NCBI GenBank assembly: GCA_900491605.1
Contig: UESW01003879.1
Span: 1,558,953 to 1,622,952, forward strand
Reading direction: 5' to 3'
From: Calamus simplicifolius
Lineage: Eukaryota; Streptophyta; Magnoliopsida; Arecales; Arecaceae
DNA: 64,000 nt
Positions 24,610 through 37,100 of the stretch are shown here, piece by piece (the first letter of the stretch is position 1; every line of letters begins with the position of its first letter). The notes below the pieces were generated by a model. The model was not told where the DNA came from, searched no databases, and worked only from the letters and a program-made list of their open reading frames with translations. Made by a program: the position numbers and the translations under genes.

Positions 24610-27600
24610 ATGACGATCGTTAGGCATCCTATAAAAAGAATTCTAGTTGATAGTGAAAGTTTTGCCGACATCCTTACTTATGATGCTTTTGTTCGAATGA
24701 ATTTATCGTCGAGCTCTTTCCAACCAGTGACGGTACCTCTTATTGGTTTCATAGGGGACTCTGTGAGGGTAGAAGGTGAAATCATCCTGCCGATTATGGC
24801 AAGACCGCCGCCATGTCAAAGCACGGTCCTAATGAGGTTTTTGATGGCCCAAGTGCCTTTGGCCTACAACGCCATACTCAATCGGCCTGGCCTGAACCTT
24901 CTGGATGTAATGATATCCACCAAACGCCTTCTCATTAAATTTTCTACTAGTGAATGGGTCGGCGAGATGAGTGGGAAGCCAAATCCAGTATAATTATGCT
25001 ATCATATGGCTCCCAGCCCTTAAGAGATGTTGATCCCACCAGCTTCAGTGCTGCTCGATCCTAGAGATTCTAAAAGAAGAGGAGAGCTAGCCGAGCACTT
25101 GCTAACCTATCTGTTAGGGAACGATCCTACGAGGGCTGTACAAATTGGTGAGCTTCTTTCCTTGGAGATGAAAAATTACCTCCTTGCCTTCTTGCGTGTG
25201 AACTTAGACATCTTTGCCTGGTCAGCGTCGGACATGCCCGGCATACTTCGGAGGTAATTACTCATAAACTTAATCTTGACCCAAAGTATTGGCCTATTCG
25301 TCAAAAGATGAGAAGTTTTGCCCCCGAGCGACAGAGGGCTATTGATGAGGAGGTCAATAAGCTACTTGCTGCTGGCCACATTCGGGAAGCACAATATCCG
25401 AATTGGCTAGCCAATGTAGTGATGATCCGAAAGGCAAGCGAAAGCTGAAGAATCTACATCGACTTCACTAATCTTAATAAAGCATGTTAGAAGGATAGCT
25501 TTTCGCTACCGCGAATTGATCAATTGATGGATTCCACATCCAGTCATGAGCTCCTCAGCTTCATGGATGCCTTCTTCGTATACAATCAAATAAAGATGGA
25601 TATGGCGGATGAAGAAAATACCTCCTTCATCACTGAGAAAGGCATTTACTGCTACAAGGTAATGCCCTTTGGGTTAAAAAATGCAGGGGTCACTTACCAG
25701 AGATTAATGAATAAGGTCTTTAAGGTCTTTAAAGACCAGATTAAGCACAACATGGAGGTGTATATAGATGATATGCTGATTAAGAGCACATGCATTGCCA
25801 ACCATATTGTTGATTTAGAGAAAACATCCAATAACCTCTGGCGCCACCAGATGAAGCTCAACCTTTGCAAGTGCGCATTTGGGGTCACTGCCGAAAAATT
25901 CCTGGGCTTTTTGGTGACCCAGCGAGGGATTGAAGCAAACTCGAAGAAGATTCAGGTCATTCTTGATATGATGCAACCTATTAATAAAAAGGAGGTGCAG
26001 CGGCTCATCGGGAGCAGCTCATCGGGAGAGTGGCCGCTCTAAGCCGGTTCCTATCAAGATCAGTCAAAAGATGCCTACCTTTCTTCAAAGCCCTACGCAA
26101 GGTGAACAGCATCGAGTGGATGAAGGGCTGCTAGAAATCCTTCGAGGAATTGAAAGAGTTTCTTTCCACCCCACCATTATTGTCAAAGCCAAGAGAGGGA
26201 GAAAGGCTCTTTCTGTATCTTGCTGCTTCCTCGGAGGTAGTTAGCTCCGTTCTAGAATGCCTCGACTCTGACGAAGCATAGAAGCCTGTCTACTATACTA
26301 GCAAACTGCTCCATGACGCAAAGGTCAGGTACTCCAGAACTGAAAAAAATTATTTTTGCTCTAATTATTTTTGCTCAGCATCTAAGGCCATACTTTCAAG
26401 CCCATCCGATCGTAGTGCTCATAGGCCAACCTCTTAGAGCTATTCTAGCTCATCCTGATACTTTCGATCGATTGGCTAAATGGGCAATCAAATTGGGAGA
26501 GTTTGATCTTTTATTACAGTCCAGATCTGCACTGAAGTCTCAAGTGTTAGCGAATTTTTTGGTGGAATGTACCTGGACCGAGGAACCATATAAAGATTTC
26601 CTAATGATATGTTCAGACGCTAAGGAAGGCATGGTAGAAACATGGATCCTCCATGTTGATGGTGCCTCCAATATTCTCAAGTAGAGCTAGTCTTATTCTT
26701 GCAAATTTGGAGGGCATTGTGCTGGAGTACGCTCTTCGGTTCCTCTTCAAAGCCATAAATAATCAAGCCGAGTATGAGGCCTTATTGGCCAGAATCAAAC
26801 TCGCATGGGAGCTCAGAGTGAAGCATCTCAAGGCCTTCACTGACTCCCAACTCATCTCCGAACAAATCATTGGAGAATATGAAGCTCGAGACCCCATTAT
26901 GTCTCGATATCTGAGTAAGGTTAAGTCACTGACCTCCTTATTAGCTTATTTCACTATTAGCTATATTTCTAGGGGTGAAAATGATAGAGCCAACATCTTA
27001 TCATGGTTAGCCACTTCGACAAATAACACCCTGGGAGGAACATATGTTGAGCAGTTGAAAACTTCAAGTATTGATACAATGAAAGAAGTTCTACCAGTCG
27101 CATAGGAGCAAATGTGGATGGATGTCTACATCTGTTACCTCACTGATGGTACTCTTTCCACTAATCATGCAGAGGCCCGGCTACTCAAGTAGAGGGCTTC
27201 CAAGTTTGTACTCCTGAATGGGAAATTATATAAGAAGTCCTTCTCTTATTTCCTTCTCAAATATGTTGGTCCTGCAGACGCCAATTATATCCTCAGAGAG
27301 ATTCATGAAGGCATATGTGGGACCATCTAGAGGGCAGACCACTGGTGTACAAGGCTCTTCGCCAGGAATATTATTGGCTCACTTGCAAAAGAATGCTGCT
27401 GAGCTAGTCCAGAAGTGTGACAACTGCCAGTGATATGCTAATGTCCAACGGCAGCCAGCCTCTCAGCTTAGCCCGCTCTCTGCCCCGTGGCCCTTCGCTC
27501 AATGAGGAATGGATATCTTTGGACCATTTCTCCCAACTTCATATCAACGCAGGTTCTTGCTTGTCGCCATCAATTACTTCACCAAATGGGTCGAAGTCAA

Positions 27601-28345
27601 GGCGTTAACCAAAATCACCGAGAGCAAGGTGAGGACATTTTTTTGGAAGTCTATTATCTGTCATTTTGGGCTACCTCACACTATCATCACCGATAATGGT
27701 TAATAATTTGATATTGCTGCATTCAAGACTTTTTGCGCCGAGCTAAGTATTTGCCACCGATTCACTTTCATCGGACATCCACAAACCAATGGAGAAGCAT
27801 AAGTTATGAATCGAACCATCCTTCAGGGACTTAGAACCCGATTGGATGAGTTCAAAGGCAGATGGGTAGAGAAAATCCCAAGTGTACTGTGGGTGTATCA
27901 TACGACTCCAAGGATCCCCATAGGGGAGACTCCTTTCGGTCTCATCTTCGGATCTGAAGCGGTTATCCTAGTGGAGATTGATCTTCCAAGTCCTCAAGTG
28001 GAGTCATACAATGAGAAAGATAACCCCCCTCAATTGAAAACCAGTCTTGACTTCATCGATGAGGTGCGAGACCAGGCACGGCTCAAAATGGCTATCTTTT
28101 ATCAGCGAACAACAAAATATTACAATGCCCAGGTCTGCCTCAAGATGTTTCGTCTTGGAGATCTAATTCTTAAAAGGGCTGAAATATCTAAGCCAACCGA
28201 GGGAGATAAGCTATCTCCAAATTGGGAGGGGCCCTATCGGGTTACTGAAGCACTTAACCAAGAAGCATATCGGATCGAAGAGCTCAACAGACGGCCAATC
28301 CCATGTACTTGGAATGCGGATAACCTTCGCCAGTATTATCAGTAG
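24610..28345 (+). pseudogene. Tat pol: protease, reverse transcriptase, two RNase H domains, integrase, broken
   Basis: The polyprotein is readable but scattered over three frames. Protease (24610-24993) has VDSESFADILTYDAF, with Glu where the usual DSG motif has Gly. Reverse transcriptase (about 25260-26040) has KVMPFGLKNAGVTYQRLMN and the catalytic YIDDMLIKS, with stops near 25449 and 25489. A 13-14-bp duplication near 25998-26027 shifts the frame just before the conserved GRVAAL segment. RNase H follows (about 26300-26600), then a second RNase H-like domain with WILHVDGAS (about 26640), NNQAEYEALL and FTDSQLISEQI (to 27105). Integrase covers about 27210-28345: MDIFGPFLP, IITDNG followed by a stop, and GHPQTNGEA followed by a stop, then a C-terminal tail with LSPNWEGPYRV. 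It cannot be active in cis. Confidence 0.85.
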
Positions 28346-28426
28346 TGAATGTGTTCAGTTGATGAAAATAAGAAGAGCTTCAAATAATGTCCTCCTGTCC
28401 AACTTGGAAAATTTCACAACCCCCGA

Positions 28427-29470
28427 GGTAGTTTCAAAAGGCTCTCAGCGGCCCCGCGATCATAAGGTCACCCCCAGGCCAACCGAGAAACCCCCGAGGC
28501 GGTTCAAGACCTATGGTTTTGATGGCACCGAGTCAACTCCTGGGCTGGTTGAGAAACACATGAGGTAGTTTCAAAAGGCTCTCGACAACCCCGCGATCAT
28601 AAGGTCACCCCTGGGCCTGCCGAAAAACCCTCGAGGTAGTTTCAAAAGACTCTTAGTGGCCCCACGATCATAAGGTCACCCCCGGGCCAACTAAAAACCT
28701 CCCAACGTGGTTTAAGACCTATGGTTCCGATGGTCCTGAGTCAACTCCCGAGCCGACCGAGAAACACCCAAGGTAGTTTCAAAAGGCTCTCGGCGGCTCC
28801 ATGATCATAAGGTCACCCCCGAGCCGGCCGAGAAACCCACGAGGTGATTCAAGACCTATGGTTCCGACGGCCCCAAGTCAACTCTTGGGCCAGCCGAGAA
28901 ACCCCCGAGATAGTTTCAAAAGGCTTTCGGTAGCCCCGCAATCATAAGGTCACCCCCGGGCTGACCGAGAAACTCCCGAGGTGGTTCAAGACCTATGGTT
29001 TTGGTGGCCTCGAGTCAACTCCCTGGCCGACCGAGAAACCTCCGAGGTAGTTTTAAAAGGCTCTTAGCAGCCCCGCGATCATAAGGTCACCCCCGGGCCA
29101 GCCAAGAAACCCCCAAGGTGATTTAAGACCTATGGTTTTGGTGGCACTAAGTCAACTCCCGGGCTGGTCGAGAAACCTCCGAGGTAGTTTCAAAAGGTTC
29201 TCGGTGGCCCCATGATCATAAGGCCACCCCCGGACCGGCCGAGAAACCTCCAAGGTGGTTCAAGACCTATGGTTTCAGCGGTCCCGAGTCAACTTCCAGG
29301 CCGGCCGAGAAACCCTCAAGGTAGTTTTAAAATGCTCTCGGTGGCCCCGCGATCATAAGGTCACCCTCGGGCCGGCTGAGAAACCCCTGAGGTGGTTCAA
29401 GACCTATGGTTTCGATGGCCCCGAGTCAACTCTCAGGCCGGCCAAGAAACCCCTAAGGTACTTTCAAAAG
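28427..29470. repeat. 137-bp tandem array inside the Tat element
   Basis: The word GGTAGTTTCAAAAGG recurs at 28427, 28564, 28635, 28772, 28909, 29046, 29183, 29320 and 29457. The spacings are 137, 71, then six of 137. Each 137-bp unit is two related half-units of about 71 bp (with GATCATAAGGTCACCCC) and 66 bp (with CAAGACCTATGGTT...GAGTCAACTC). Both halves end in GGCCGGCCGAGAAACCCCCGA-like sequence of which GGCCGGCCGAGAAAC is the core. One extra 71-bp half-unit sits at 28564-28634. The array lies between the integrase end and the antisense gene. Confidence 0.93.
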
Positions 29471-29797
29471 GCCCTTAAAGAATATGCAACCAGCATCATT
29501 ACTCGAGGAACACCCCGGGGCAAATGCTTGAAGGATAGAGGCAAGCCCAAGTATCCCTATGAAGTCTGTACACCGGGTTGCTAACTCTCAAAGCATGCCA
29601 AAGAAATCAGAGGCGCACCTTGTCAAGTCTAAAGGCCAAAGCTAAGACATGATTACCAAGAGACTAAGGCACTACAAAAAGCTAAGTCTATTATGCTTGA
29701 ACAAAATATTTTTTTCATTAATATAATTTCAGTGTCATACAAAAAGACCAACTCTAGTCAGATTACAAAAGTGTCAAAAAGGAAAAGAAGATGAAAT

Positions 29798-31994
29798 CTA
29801 AGGCTTGGCGGGTCTCGACCCACCTTCGGCGTCATCACTTTCCAGATCTTTTTCTTCATCTTCGAGCTGAATGCGTTCGAGGCCACTAATTTTGAAAATC
29901 CAGGAGACCTTCTCTTTACATTTCTTAAAGCCCTGGAGGAAGGTGTTGATGGCCGCCTCACTCAACTCCACAGCAAAATCAGTGATGCCTTTGTAATGCT
30001 CCATGACTTCCCTAGCTCAAGTTTCGGCGGTGACTGCTTTTTCCGTAGCTTCTCGGGCTTGGGCCTCGGTGGCGGTCATCCTCTCCTAGGAGGCTCGAGC
30101 GTCCGCCTCCGCAAGAGCCAAGTTCTCCATGGCAGCTTGGGCCTCGGACTCGGTCTTATCAGCCCTCTCTTCGGCATAATCCAACTTGAGGAGAGTGTCT
30201 TCCAACTTCTCCTCAATCGACTTAAGCCTTGTCATGGCCTTCGCAAATTTGGCCTTGGCGACTCTGGCCTTCCTCTCGGCCTCCTCGACCTGGACCTTCA
30301 AAAAATGACTTTTCTCCTGAGTGGCTCGGAGCTCGCTGGCCACCTTCATCTCTCGGGTTTGAACCTCGGCCAACTTCTTAGCCAAGTTGTCAGCCCAAGT
30401 CTTGGCAGCAATTAGCTCCTTCCGAGCACGCCCACAGTTGTTGGCAGCTCCGACGTAGGCATTTCGGAGGACAAAAAGGCCGTTGGACATCTGCATGAAC
30501 CAATCGGTTAGGGCTCAGATCAAATCCAACATAAAGAGAAATGAAACTGACGAGCTTACCTGAAGGGCGGCAGTGAAGAGAGTGTCAAGGGCGTCGGCAA
30601 TCGGTTGATGACGGAGCTCGGCCTAAAAGTTTGGAAGGCTAGAGCGACTCAATACGCGCTTTGCCAGCCGACCGCAGTGCATCGCCGTCACCCAAGACAA
30701 CTGGCTCCTTGGGGCACTGGTGGGAGGTGTTCCACCTTCTTTTGGCGTCGGTTGGATAGCCAACGGGGCATCGTCTTCAACTTCCACAACTGGAGGTGCC
30801 CCAACCCTCGCCTCCGGTGCAGGTTCGCCCCTTGGCTCGACAGTGGCCGAGGGTTCGTTCCTTGATGGCCCCGCCTCAACTTCAACAGAAGAAGGCTCCA
30901 TTACTAGCACCTCGGTGAGGGGACTATCCCTTCTCAGCTCTCCCATTGGTGCAGCCTCAGAGGAAGCCGTGGGAGCCTGGAATGACCCGCCCTGTTCTTC
31001 CCGACGAGGCCTCTTGGGCGCTACCCTCGCCGTGTCACTAGCGGCCTCTCTCCTTCTTTAGATGCCTGCCATCAAGTGTTCAGGTGAGAACTTTATCGCT
31101 GCACAAAGGATCAAAAATTAGAGTAAAAAAATGACTAAAGGATATGGCGCTCATCGGGCGCCGGTGATGGCGATGCCGGCGCTACGCTGGCCTCATGGAG
31201 TTGCTCTCCGATAATAATTCTCGGTAGGGAGGAATGTCAGAAGATATCAGCGAATCGAAGATTTCTAGACCTTCCTCGTTTATAATCGAGTTCTTATTGG
31301 GGCTAACGTCGGAATTCTCCCAACCTATCCTTACTCCGTTCATATGGGCATAGAAGAATGGAGATTTTTATCCCTTGATTTTGAAGGGCAGATCAAGTTT
31401 GAGGGTTCTTTTGGGTCTGGAGGTGAAGCTCCACCATCCGGCCTTATTAGGATTATGGAGTTTGTACAGAGCCCAAAACAAGGAGACTCGGGCAGAAATG
31501 CCATGGAAATGGTAGAGCACAATGAAGGCGCAAATAATCTGAATGAAGTTCGGAGTCAACTGTGCCGGGACGATATCATACCTATCTAAGAGATTAAGGA
31601 GGAAAGGATGAAAGGGAAGACGGAGCCCACTACTAAAATATTTGTCATACAGGGCAACCCCATCGGACTGGCTAGAGGTTACTTTGTCATTGGAATGGGA
31701 AACAGAAAGACGAACACTATTGGGTATCCTATACTTGGCCCTGAGGTCTTCTATCTCTTGGAGGGACATGGTGGAAGCTATCCCCTCCGGATTGGCAGAC
31801 TTAGACATGATAGCCGAAGGAGATGTCGAACGACTTAATGGTGAAGGAGAGACTCTAGGTGATGCTTGGGCTGCGGTCGTTGGGCAGTCGTGGATGGAGA
31901 TGCCATCGGGCGCCCGACGCCGTGCTCGAAAGATCTCTTCCTCGGAGGGTTCGACCATGGAACTCTTACCCTTTCTACTAGAATTAGGATCCAT
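29798..31994 (-). pseudogene. Antisense gene of the Tat element (putative gypsy-type transposon family)
   Basis: The gene lies on the opposite strand to gag-pol. The ATG at 31994 opens a Ser/Pro-rich start, then LQEIEDLRAKYRIPNSV and a compact domain with LRLPFHPFLLNLLDRYDIVPAQL, IQIICAFIVLYHF and VSLFWALYKL. This matches what I know of the plant family named putative gypsy type transposon. A TAA at 31368 interrupts it and the frame continues to about 31170. A Pro/Glu-rich middle (30946-30623) follows. Then comes an apparent 69-bp intron, with donor GTAAGCTCG at 30559 and acceptor CATGCAG ending 30491. Next is a long Ala/Glu/Lys coiled coil (30490-30086), and the end resembles ITDFAVELSEAAINTFLQGFKKC (30004-29800). 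Exon joins other than the one given are not certain. The function is unknown. Similar antisense genes occur in other Tat-lineage elements. Confidence 0.75.
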
Positions 31995-32142
31995 AAGGAA
32001 GAAAAGAAAGGAACGAAGAGGTGAAAGGAACTAACCTAAAGAATCAGGAAGATAGAAGCAAAAAACTTAGGACTCAGAGGACGGAGAAGACACAGAGAAG
32101 GTTCTGGAGACGTGAAGGGCTTGAAGGGATGGCCGGGATAAT

Positions 32143-32149
32143 CTTTATA
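32143..32149 (-). promoter_or_regulatory. TATA box for the antisense gene
   Basis: On the minus strand TATAAAG lies about 150 bp upstream of the antisense ATG at 31994, a normal spacing for a plant TATA box and leader. It lies inside the element and outside the 3' LTR, so the antisense gene would have its own promoter. Confidence 0.5.
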
Positions 32150-32564
32150 GATGATTTTTGAAATATCCCACCCACTACAGCGCCACGTGGGAACCCATAA
32201 GTAGAGGCTACATCTAGTTGTCAAAAGACTCTTCGCTACCGAAGATATTACGCCTCGGTGTTGCTTGGGAAGCGCGATTTGCACCCAATGATGGGACTTG
32301 GATAAGAGCGATCCCATAATGGTGCCCTGCCTTTTTCGTCAATCGAAAGGTATTTTCCTCGGTCTTCCCACGGATCATATTACTTTTGGTACCATTCCTT
32401 AAATGAAGAAGAGACTTCGAGGAGACTTTACCTTCTCGAGGGCACATGTTCGTTCCCATTAATTAATTGCACACAAAGCTCAACAATAGAGGGAGATCTT
32501 CTGCTCCTTTCTCTTGGCAAGTGCGAGGCACATGAGTGCCAAGAATCAGGAACAAGGGAGCATC

Positions 32565-33558
32565 TGATGTGGCTGATAAAAGACACATGTAAGTTAATGG
32601 CCAAAATTATCTGAAGGTGAAAGTTGAAAGGATGCTAACGGCCCCAGCTCTAAGGCGGCCTCAGCTCCTAGGCGGCCCCAGTTCTAAGCCGGCCCCAGTT
32701 CTAAAGCCACCCCAGCTCCTAGGCAGCCTCAACTCTAAGGCGGCCCCAGCTCCTAGGTGGCCTCAGCTCCTAGGCAGCTCCAGTTCTAAGGCGGCCCCAG
32801 TTCTAAAGCGGTCCCAGCTCTTAGGCGGCCTCGGTTCTAGGGTAGCCCTAGTTTTAAGGCGACCTCAGCTCCTAGGCAGCTCCAGCTCTAAGGCGGCCCA
32901 ACTCATAGGCGGCCCCGATTCTAAGGTGATCTCATCTCCCCTCATCTCTATGCCCGGCTTCAGCTTCTCGGACAAGCATTCACTTCTGGTGAAACTGGGC
33001 CCACCAACTGCCTTTGATTTATGTGTGTCTAATAAGACAAGCTCCATTAGCTCTGGCGCAAGCCTAAAAAGGTCATCATCCATCATGAAGCTTTAATGAT
33101 CCTGGATCAGACAAGCCTAAAAAGTCATCATTCATCATGAAGCTTTAATAACTCCAGATGAAAAAGCCATCATCTGCCATGAGGTACCAATCACCCAGTT
33201 CGGATGGAAGGAATCCCACTAACTTTGACATTCCATCCAAAAAGTCATGGCCCATCATGAGACTCCAAACTTCGCAGGCAAGCCACACAGAGTCCAAAGA
33301 TCAATAAAATAGATAAGAGGGACTCCTGACGAAGGTATGAATGCTAATACACTCAGAGAGCTTTGAAACACAAGTATTCTCTCTCGAGCTTCCTCAAGCT
33401 CATGATTGTGATTCTGATCACTAACTTGAGCGTCGAAGGATTTCCGCTGGAATATTCGGTCTTCGGGACTTCTTGCAGATCTTGGAGTAGAGGTGAAACT
33501 TCTTTGGTATATCCACTGACGCTCAAGGACATCAGCTCAAGGTGATCAGGTATCATCA
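32565..33558 (+). repeat. 3' LTR of the Tat element
   Basis: This 994-bp LTR begins TGATGTGGCTGATAAAAG and ends GTATCATCA. A purine-rich stretch (GGAACAAGGGAG, about 32549-32560) lies just upstream and is the likely polypurine tract. The LTR carries 17 copies of the 17-bp unit at 32644-32931. Confidence 0.88.
32644..32931. repeat. 17-bp tandem array in the 3' LTR, 17 copies
   Basis: The unit is the same as in the 5' LTR, with two more copies. The first and last units (ending GATC) correspond between the two LTRs, so the change is internal to the array. Confidence 0.92.
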
Positions 33559-34064
33559 CCCGGCATGGGCTACAGGACTACATAGTCCATCAGGGCAAAA
33601 CCTCATATGAATCAAGTTATGTTACATTTTCATTTCCAGAAACATTTAATAATTATCTCAAATTTAACTTACTATTCTTCCAATTTTACAGATCATTTCA
33701 AATAATACTTAACAAATGGCACTACGGCATTTGCAGAATGGTAAAATATGAAGCATTAAAATTGATAATGGGTTAAAATTCAACATGCTGTTCAGAGGAT
33801 CAGCCTGACACTAAAACATGTTTGATTGGTCGCTCTCTAGTTTCTGAGGCAAAGAAGCAAGCAACAGGGGAACAGCCAGGAAATGCTTTACATGTAAACT
33901 GGAGGCACGTACTTGTTAAGGCCTGCTTCTTGTTAGTTGCCATGAATTCCGAGAAAAGAGATCTAGTCATAAGCGTAAATTGTGCAGTACAATGAGAATC
34001 GACTTCGGTAGGTGAACTGTCATGCTTGAATTCTGGTAAAAAATTCTTCAAATCATGTCTTCTT

Positions 34065-34113
<49 letters not shown>

Positions 34114-37100
34114 CAGTATACCAATATAAATTACGTCTTGGTTTTCTCTAGAGCAGTGTGAACATAATCAGTGAGCAATTGTCAGGTGACATGCAGCTAC
34201 CAACTAAAAGCGGCATTACGCTTAAATGCTAGCCCGCAGGGGCCTCCCATGTGGGCGGTGATATTGGATTACTACACTGCCCAAATTCTCCTCCATATCC
34301 TTCGAACCTGGGACCATAATCACCTATCAACTCCCAGCCTTGATGCTCACGAACCTCAAGGATGGTGTTAAGGGGGGGGGGGGGGGGGGGGAAGAGACTG
34401 GAATCTGGGTCCTCGGTGAAAAGAGATGGCAGGTCCACCCAGTCCCCTGGCACAACCGGAGGCGAAGTCGGGCGGTGGTCGGTTCCATCTGCCATCAACT
34501 CTCCATCTCAGTCATCTTCTCAGCCACCGTGGATGCCATCAAAGAGGAACATGTGGCGTTCACGTGCATTGGCTCCATCTGGCACGGTGGTCTTCTTCAC
34601 TCTCTCAAGATGTGGTGGTGGAGCCCTGGATGTGAGATTCTGTCACTCTCTGCTTTGAATGCAATCGTGCAACTGTCTGAAGCCCAATTGAACGTTCCTT
34701 TGGCCCATGATGCAGTGGGCCAGAGTTGTCACTCTCATCCTGCTGGGATGCTAGCCAATTGAAATGGGATCGAAGAATGTCAGACTCTGGGTAAGGACTG
34801 TGTTGTTTTGGTTGTTTCTCCTCTGCAACACATCTATTTCAATCACTGAGAGATCTATTCTGCCAACCAATCTCCCATCGGCTCAAAAAGCTCAAGGCTT
34901 TCACCTTCTCTATCCTAAATTTTCCTGCTTTAATGAGTGACTTAAAGGCAAATGATGGCCAGCCAAGTCTATCATCAAAACTTCCATGATTAATTTAGAT
35001 GCTGGCCTATTTGATGGTGTCGTACCCCTAATCATTTGCTACTGTGGGGATCCTAAATTAATTTGGAACACAGACGCAAGCAATAGGTCTACACCAACTC
35101 TTTGCTAGTTGGCTTTCCTGCTATGATTCTGTGACATCGATTTTTAACAAAGATATTGCCCTCTTTGACGCAAGTCTCTATTAATCTTCTCCTCGTGGTT
35201 ATAATTAACCCATTTATGTCATGAAAATGCCTCATACTAGTGCCCCAACCATACTGCTCAAATTTCTATTTGGAAAACGAAAAGCTATTTACATATCCTT
35301 TCTTTACCATATCCATTCTTTCTCTTTAAACAGTTTCTTTATCCTTCTATAGCCTAATTTTCTACCTCTTTTAAGCCTTCTCAAGACTGTTAGATCTGCA
35401 CTTGATGCAGTTCCAGTAGTTCCAGTTGTTGGCAGGTTAATGTATGCAGTGGTGCCCACGCGCATCTCAGTTCTCTGGGCATTTACATGGTTTTTTCCGT
35501 TTTCTGGTAGATACCATGATTTCTGTTGCATGACAAGGACTGGATCAATAATTTTGCTCAAAAGTCAAGGATTGGAAAAACTAGCGGTTACAAAGAGATT
35601 GAAATGCTTGAGGATTATTCTAATATATATGATTTTAGGATCAATTTAACATTGGGCAATGAGACCAAATTTATATAAAGTTTTACCTTCATATCTAATT
35701 ATAACAATCAGTTCAGATGGTGCATTCCTTTGAGTTTGTACCTAATGGATGATCCATCAGATTTCGGATTAATCCGACTGCTTATCACGGTATAACTTCT
35801 GATAGGCTTATGAAGTGGCATGATGCATGATGGCAGCTCTTTTCGATTCAATGAACTACAATAAAGATAATATAAACATTTTAAATGATGTAAACTGGAT
35901 TATTGCCCAGTTGTTGCACCACTCCACTGGAGAAAAGATTTTTTGGCTTGAACATTTTCCAGAGAGTTTAGACTACATGGATTTATTTGCCAGATCTGCT
36001 GTTGCTGCTTTCACCACACAAGTGCGCAGAGAGGCACAAGAGCACAAACGCAAGCATGCATGCATGCATATTAAATAATAATAACTTCCCAATAATTTTA
36101 AGCTAGAGTACAGATTAATCAATTGAATTGTTTTTCTTTAGTGACGAATCGTGAAACCAGTTGAGCCATAGATTTTTTTTTCTATTAATTAAAATTAATT
36201 AAAGAAACATTATTGAGCATCCAAATTTCAAACTTTTGGTCATCTGTTTTGATTTCTTCATTCATTGAAGGATGGTTATCAAAGACATGATAAAAGTATA
36301 GGAGCAACATGTTTTACATTTTTCAAAAAATCTCAAATGGTTCTGCTTTTTTTTTGGGTCTAATGATTCTTAGAATGATCCTCAAGTAAGTAAGTTAGTC
36401 AAAAATTAGCAAACCATTAGTGAATTTTATGATGTACTCATAATTGAAAATAAATTTAAAACCAAAAGATATTATATATTTTAGGTGGTGGAGGTGATTT
36501 CCCTAATGTTTATCATCTTGTCTTTTTTTTATGCTTTACTTATAGGTTTACAAATATACCAATAACTCGATATGTTTGCTGTCGGAAGAATATCATTCTT
36601 TTTTGTCTTCTTTGTTTAATAAAAAATGTTTGATTTCTTTTTAAAAATTTTATGTGGTTCTTATATTTGTTTCCTTTATCCTTAGTTTTTTTCTCCCAAA
36701 TACTGAACTCATGACTATTTATCAGAACACTATCATATATGCTAACTTGATGTTGATTCAATGGTAGATAAAACATAAGTTATATATATTTAAACTTCTT
36801 GCTTAGATTCAGTGACCTTTTCAATAGTTTGTCATTGGGATCGATAACTTACCTAAGTACTCTAATACTAACTCATCGCAATACTTTATGAGGATTTAAC
36901 TTGTTATGTGCAATATAGGTCTTGGCCATCATTTGTATACTTGTTTATTATTGTACCAAATGTCTTAGCTATCATTTGCATACCTATGCAAATATCTGAG
37001 TGTTTCTCATGATTTGAGTATCTTATCTTTTAATATGCATGTAATGAGAACTTTATGTGATTATCTTCTATCAATAATTCAGCAACCTCCAGTGAGATCA

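Larger units (their letters stand above)
21872..33558 (+). mobile_element. Tat-lineage Ty3/gypsy retrotransposon, complete structure
   Basis: The 11,687-bp element is bounded by LTRs that begin TGATGTGGCTGATAAAA and end in TATCA/CATCA. Inside are a primer-binding site, gag, protease, reverse transcriptase, RNase H plus a second RNase H-like domain, and integrase on the plus strand. These are followed by a 137-bp tandem array and an antisense gene. The duplicated RNase H and the antisense gene after integrase are hallmarks of the Tat lineage. Flanking pentamers are TCTGG (21867-21871) and CCCGG (33559-33563); they differ by two C/T transitions and could be a decayed target duplication. The LTRs differ at about ten of their first 79 positions, so the insertion is old. 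Confidence 0.88.

Noticed and set aside
29255..29584. 109-codon frame with repeated peptide
   Set aside because: Translation of the 137-bp tandem array. Repetition explains it, and no domain is present.
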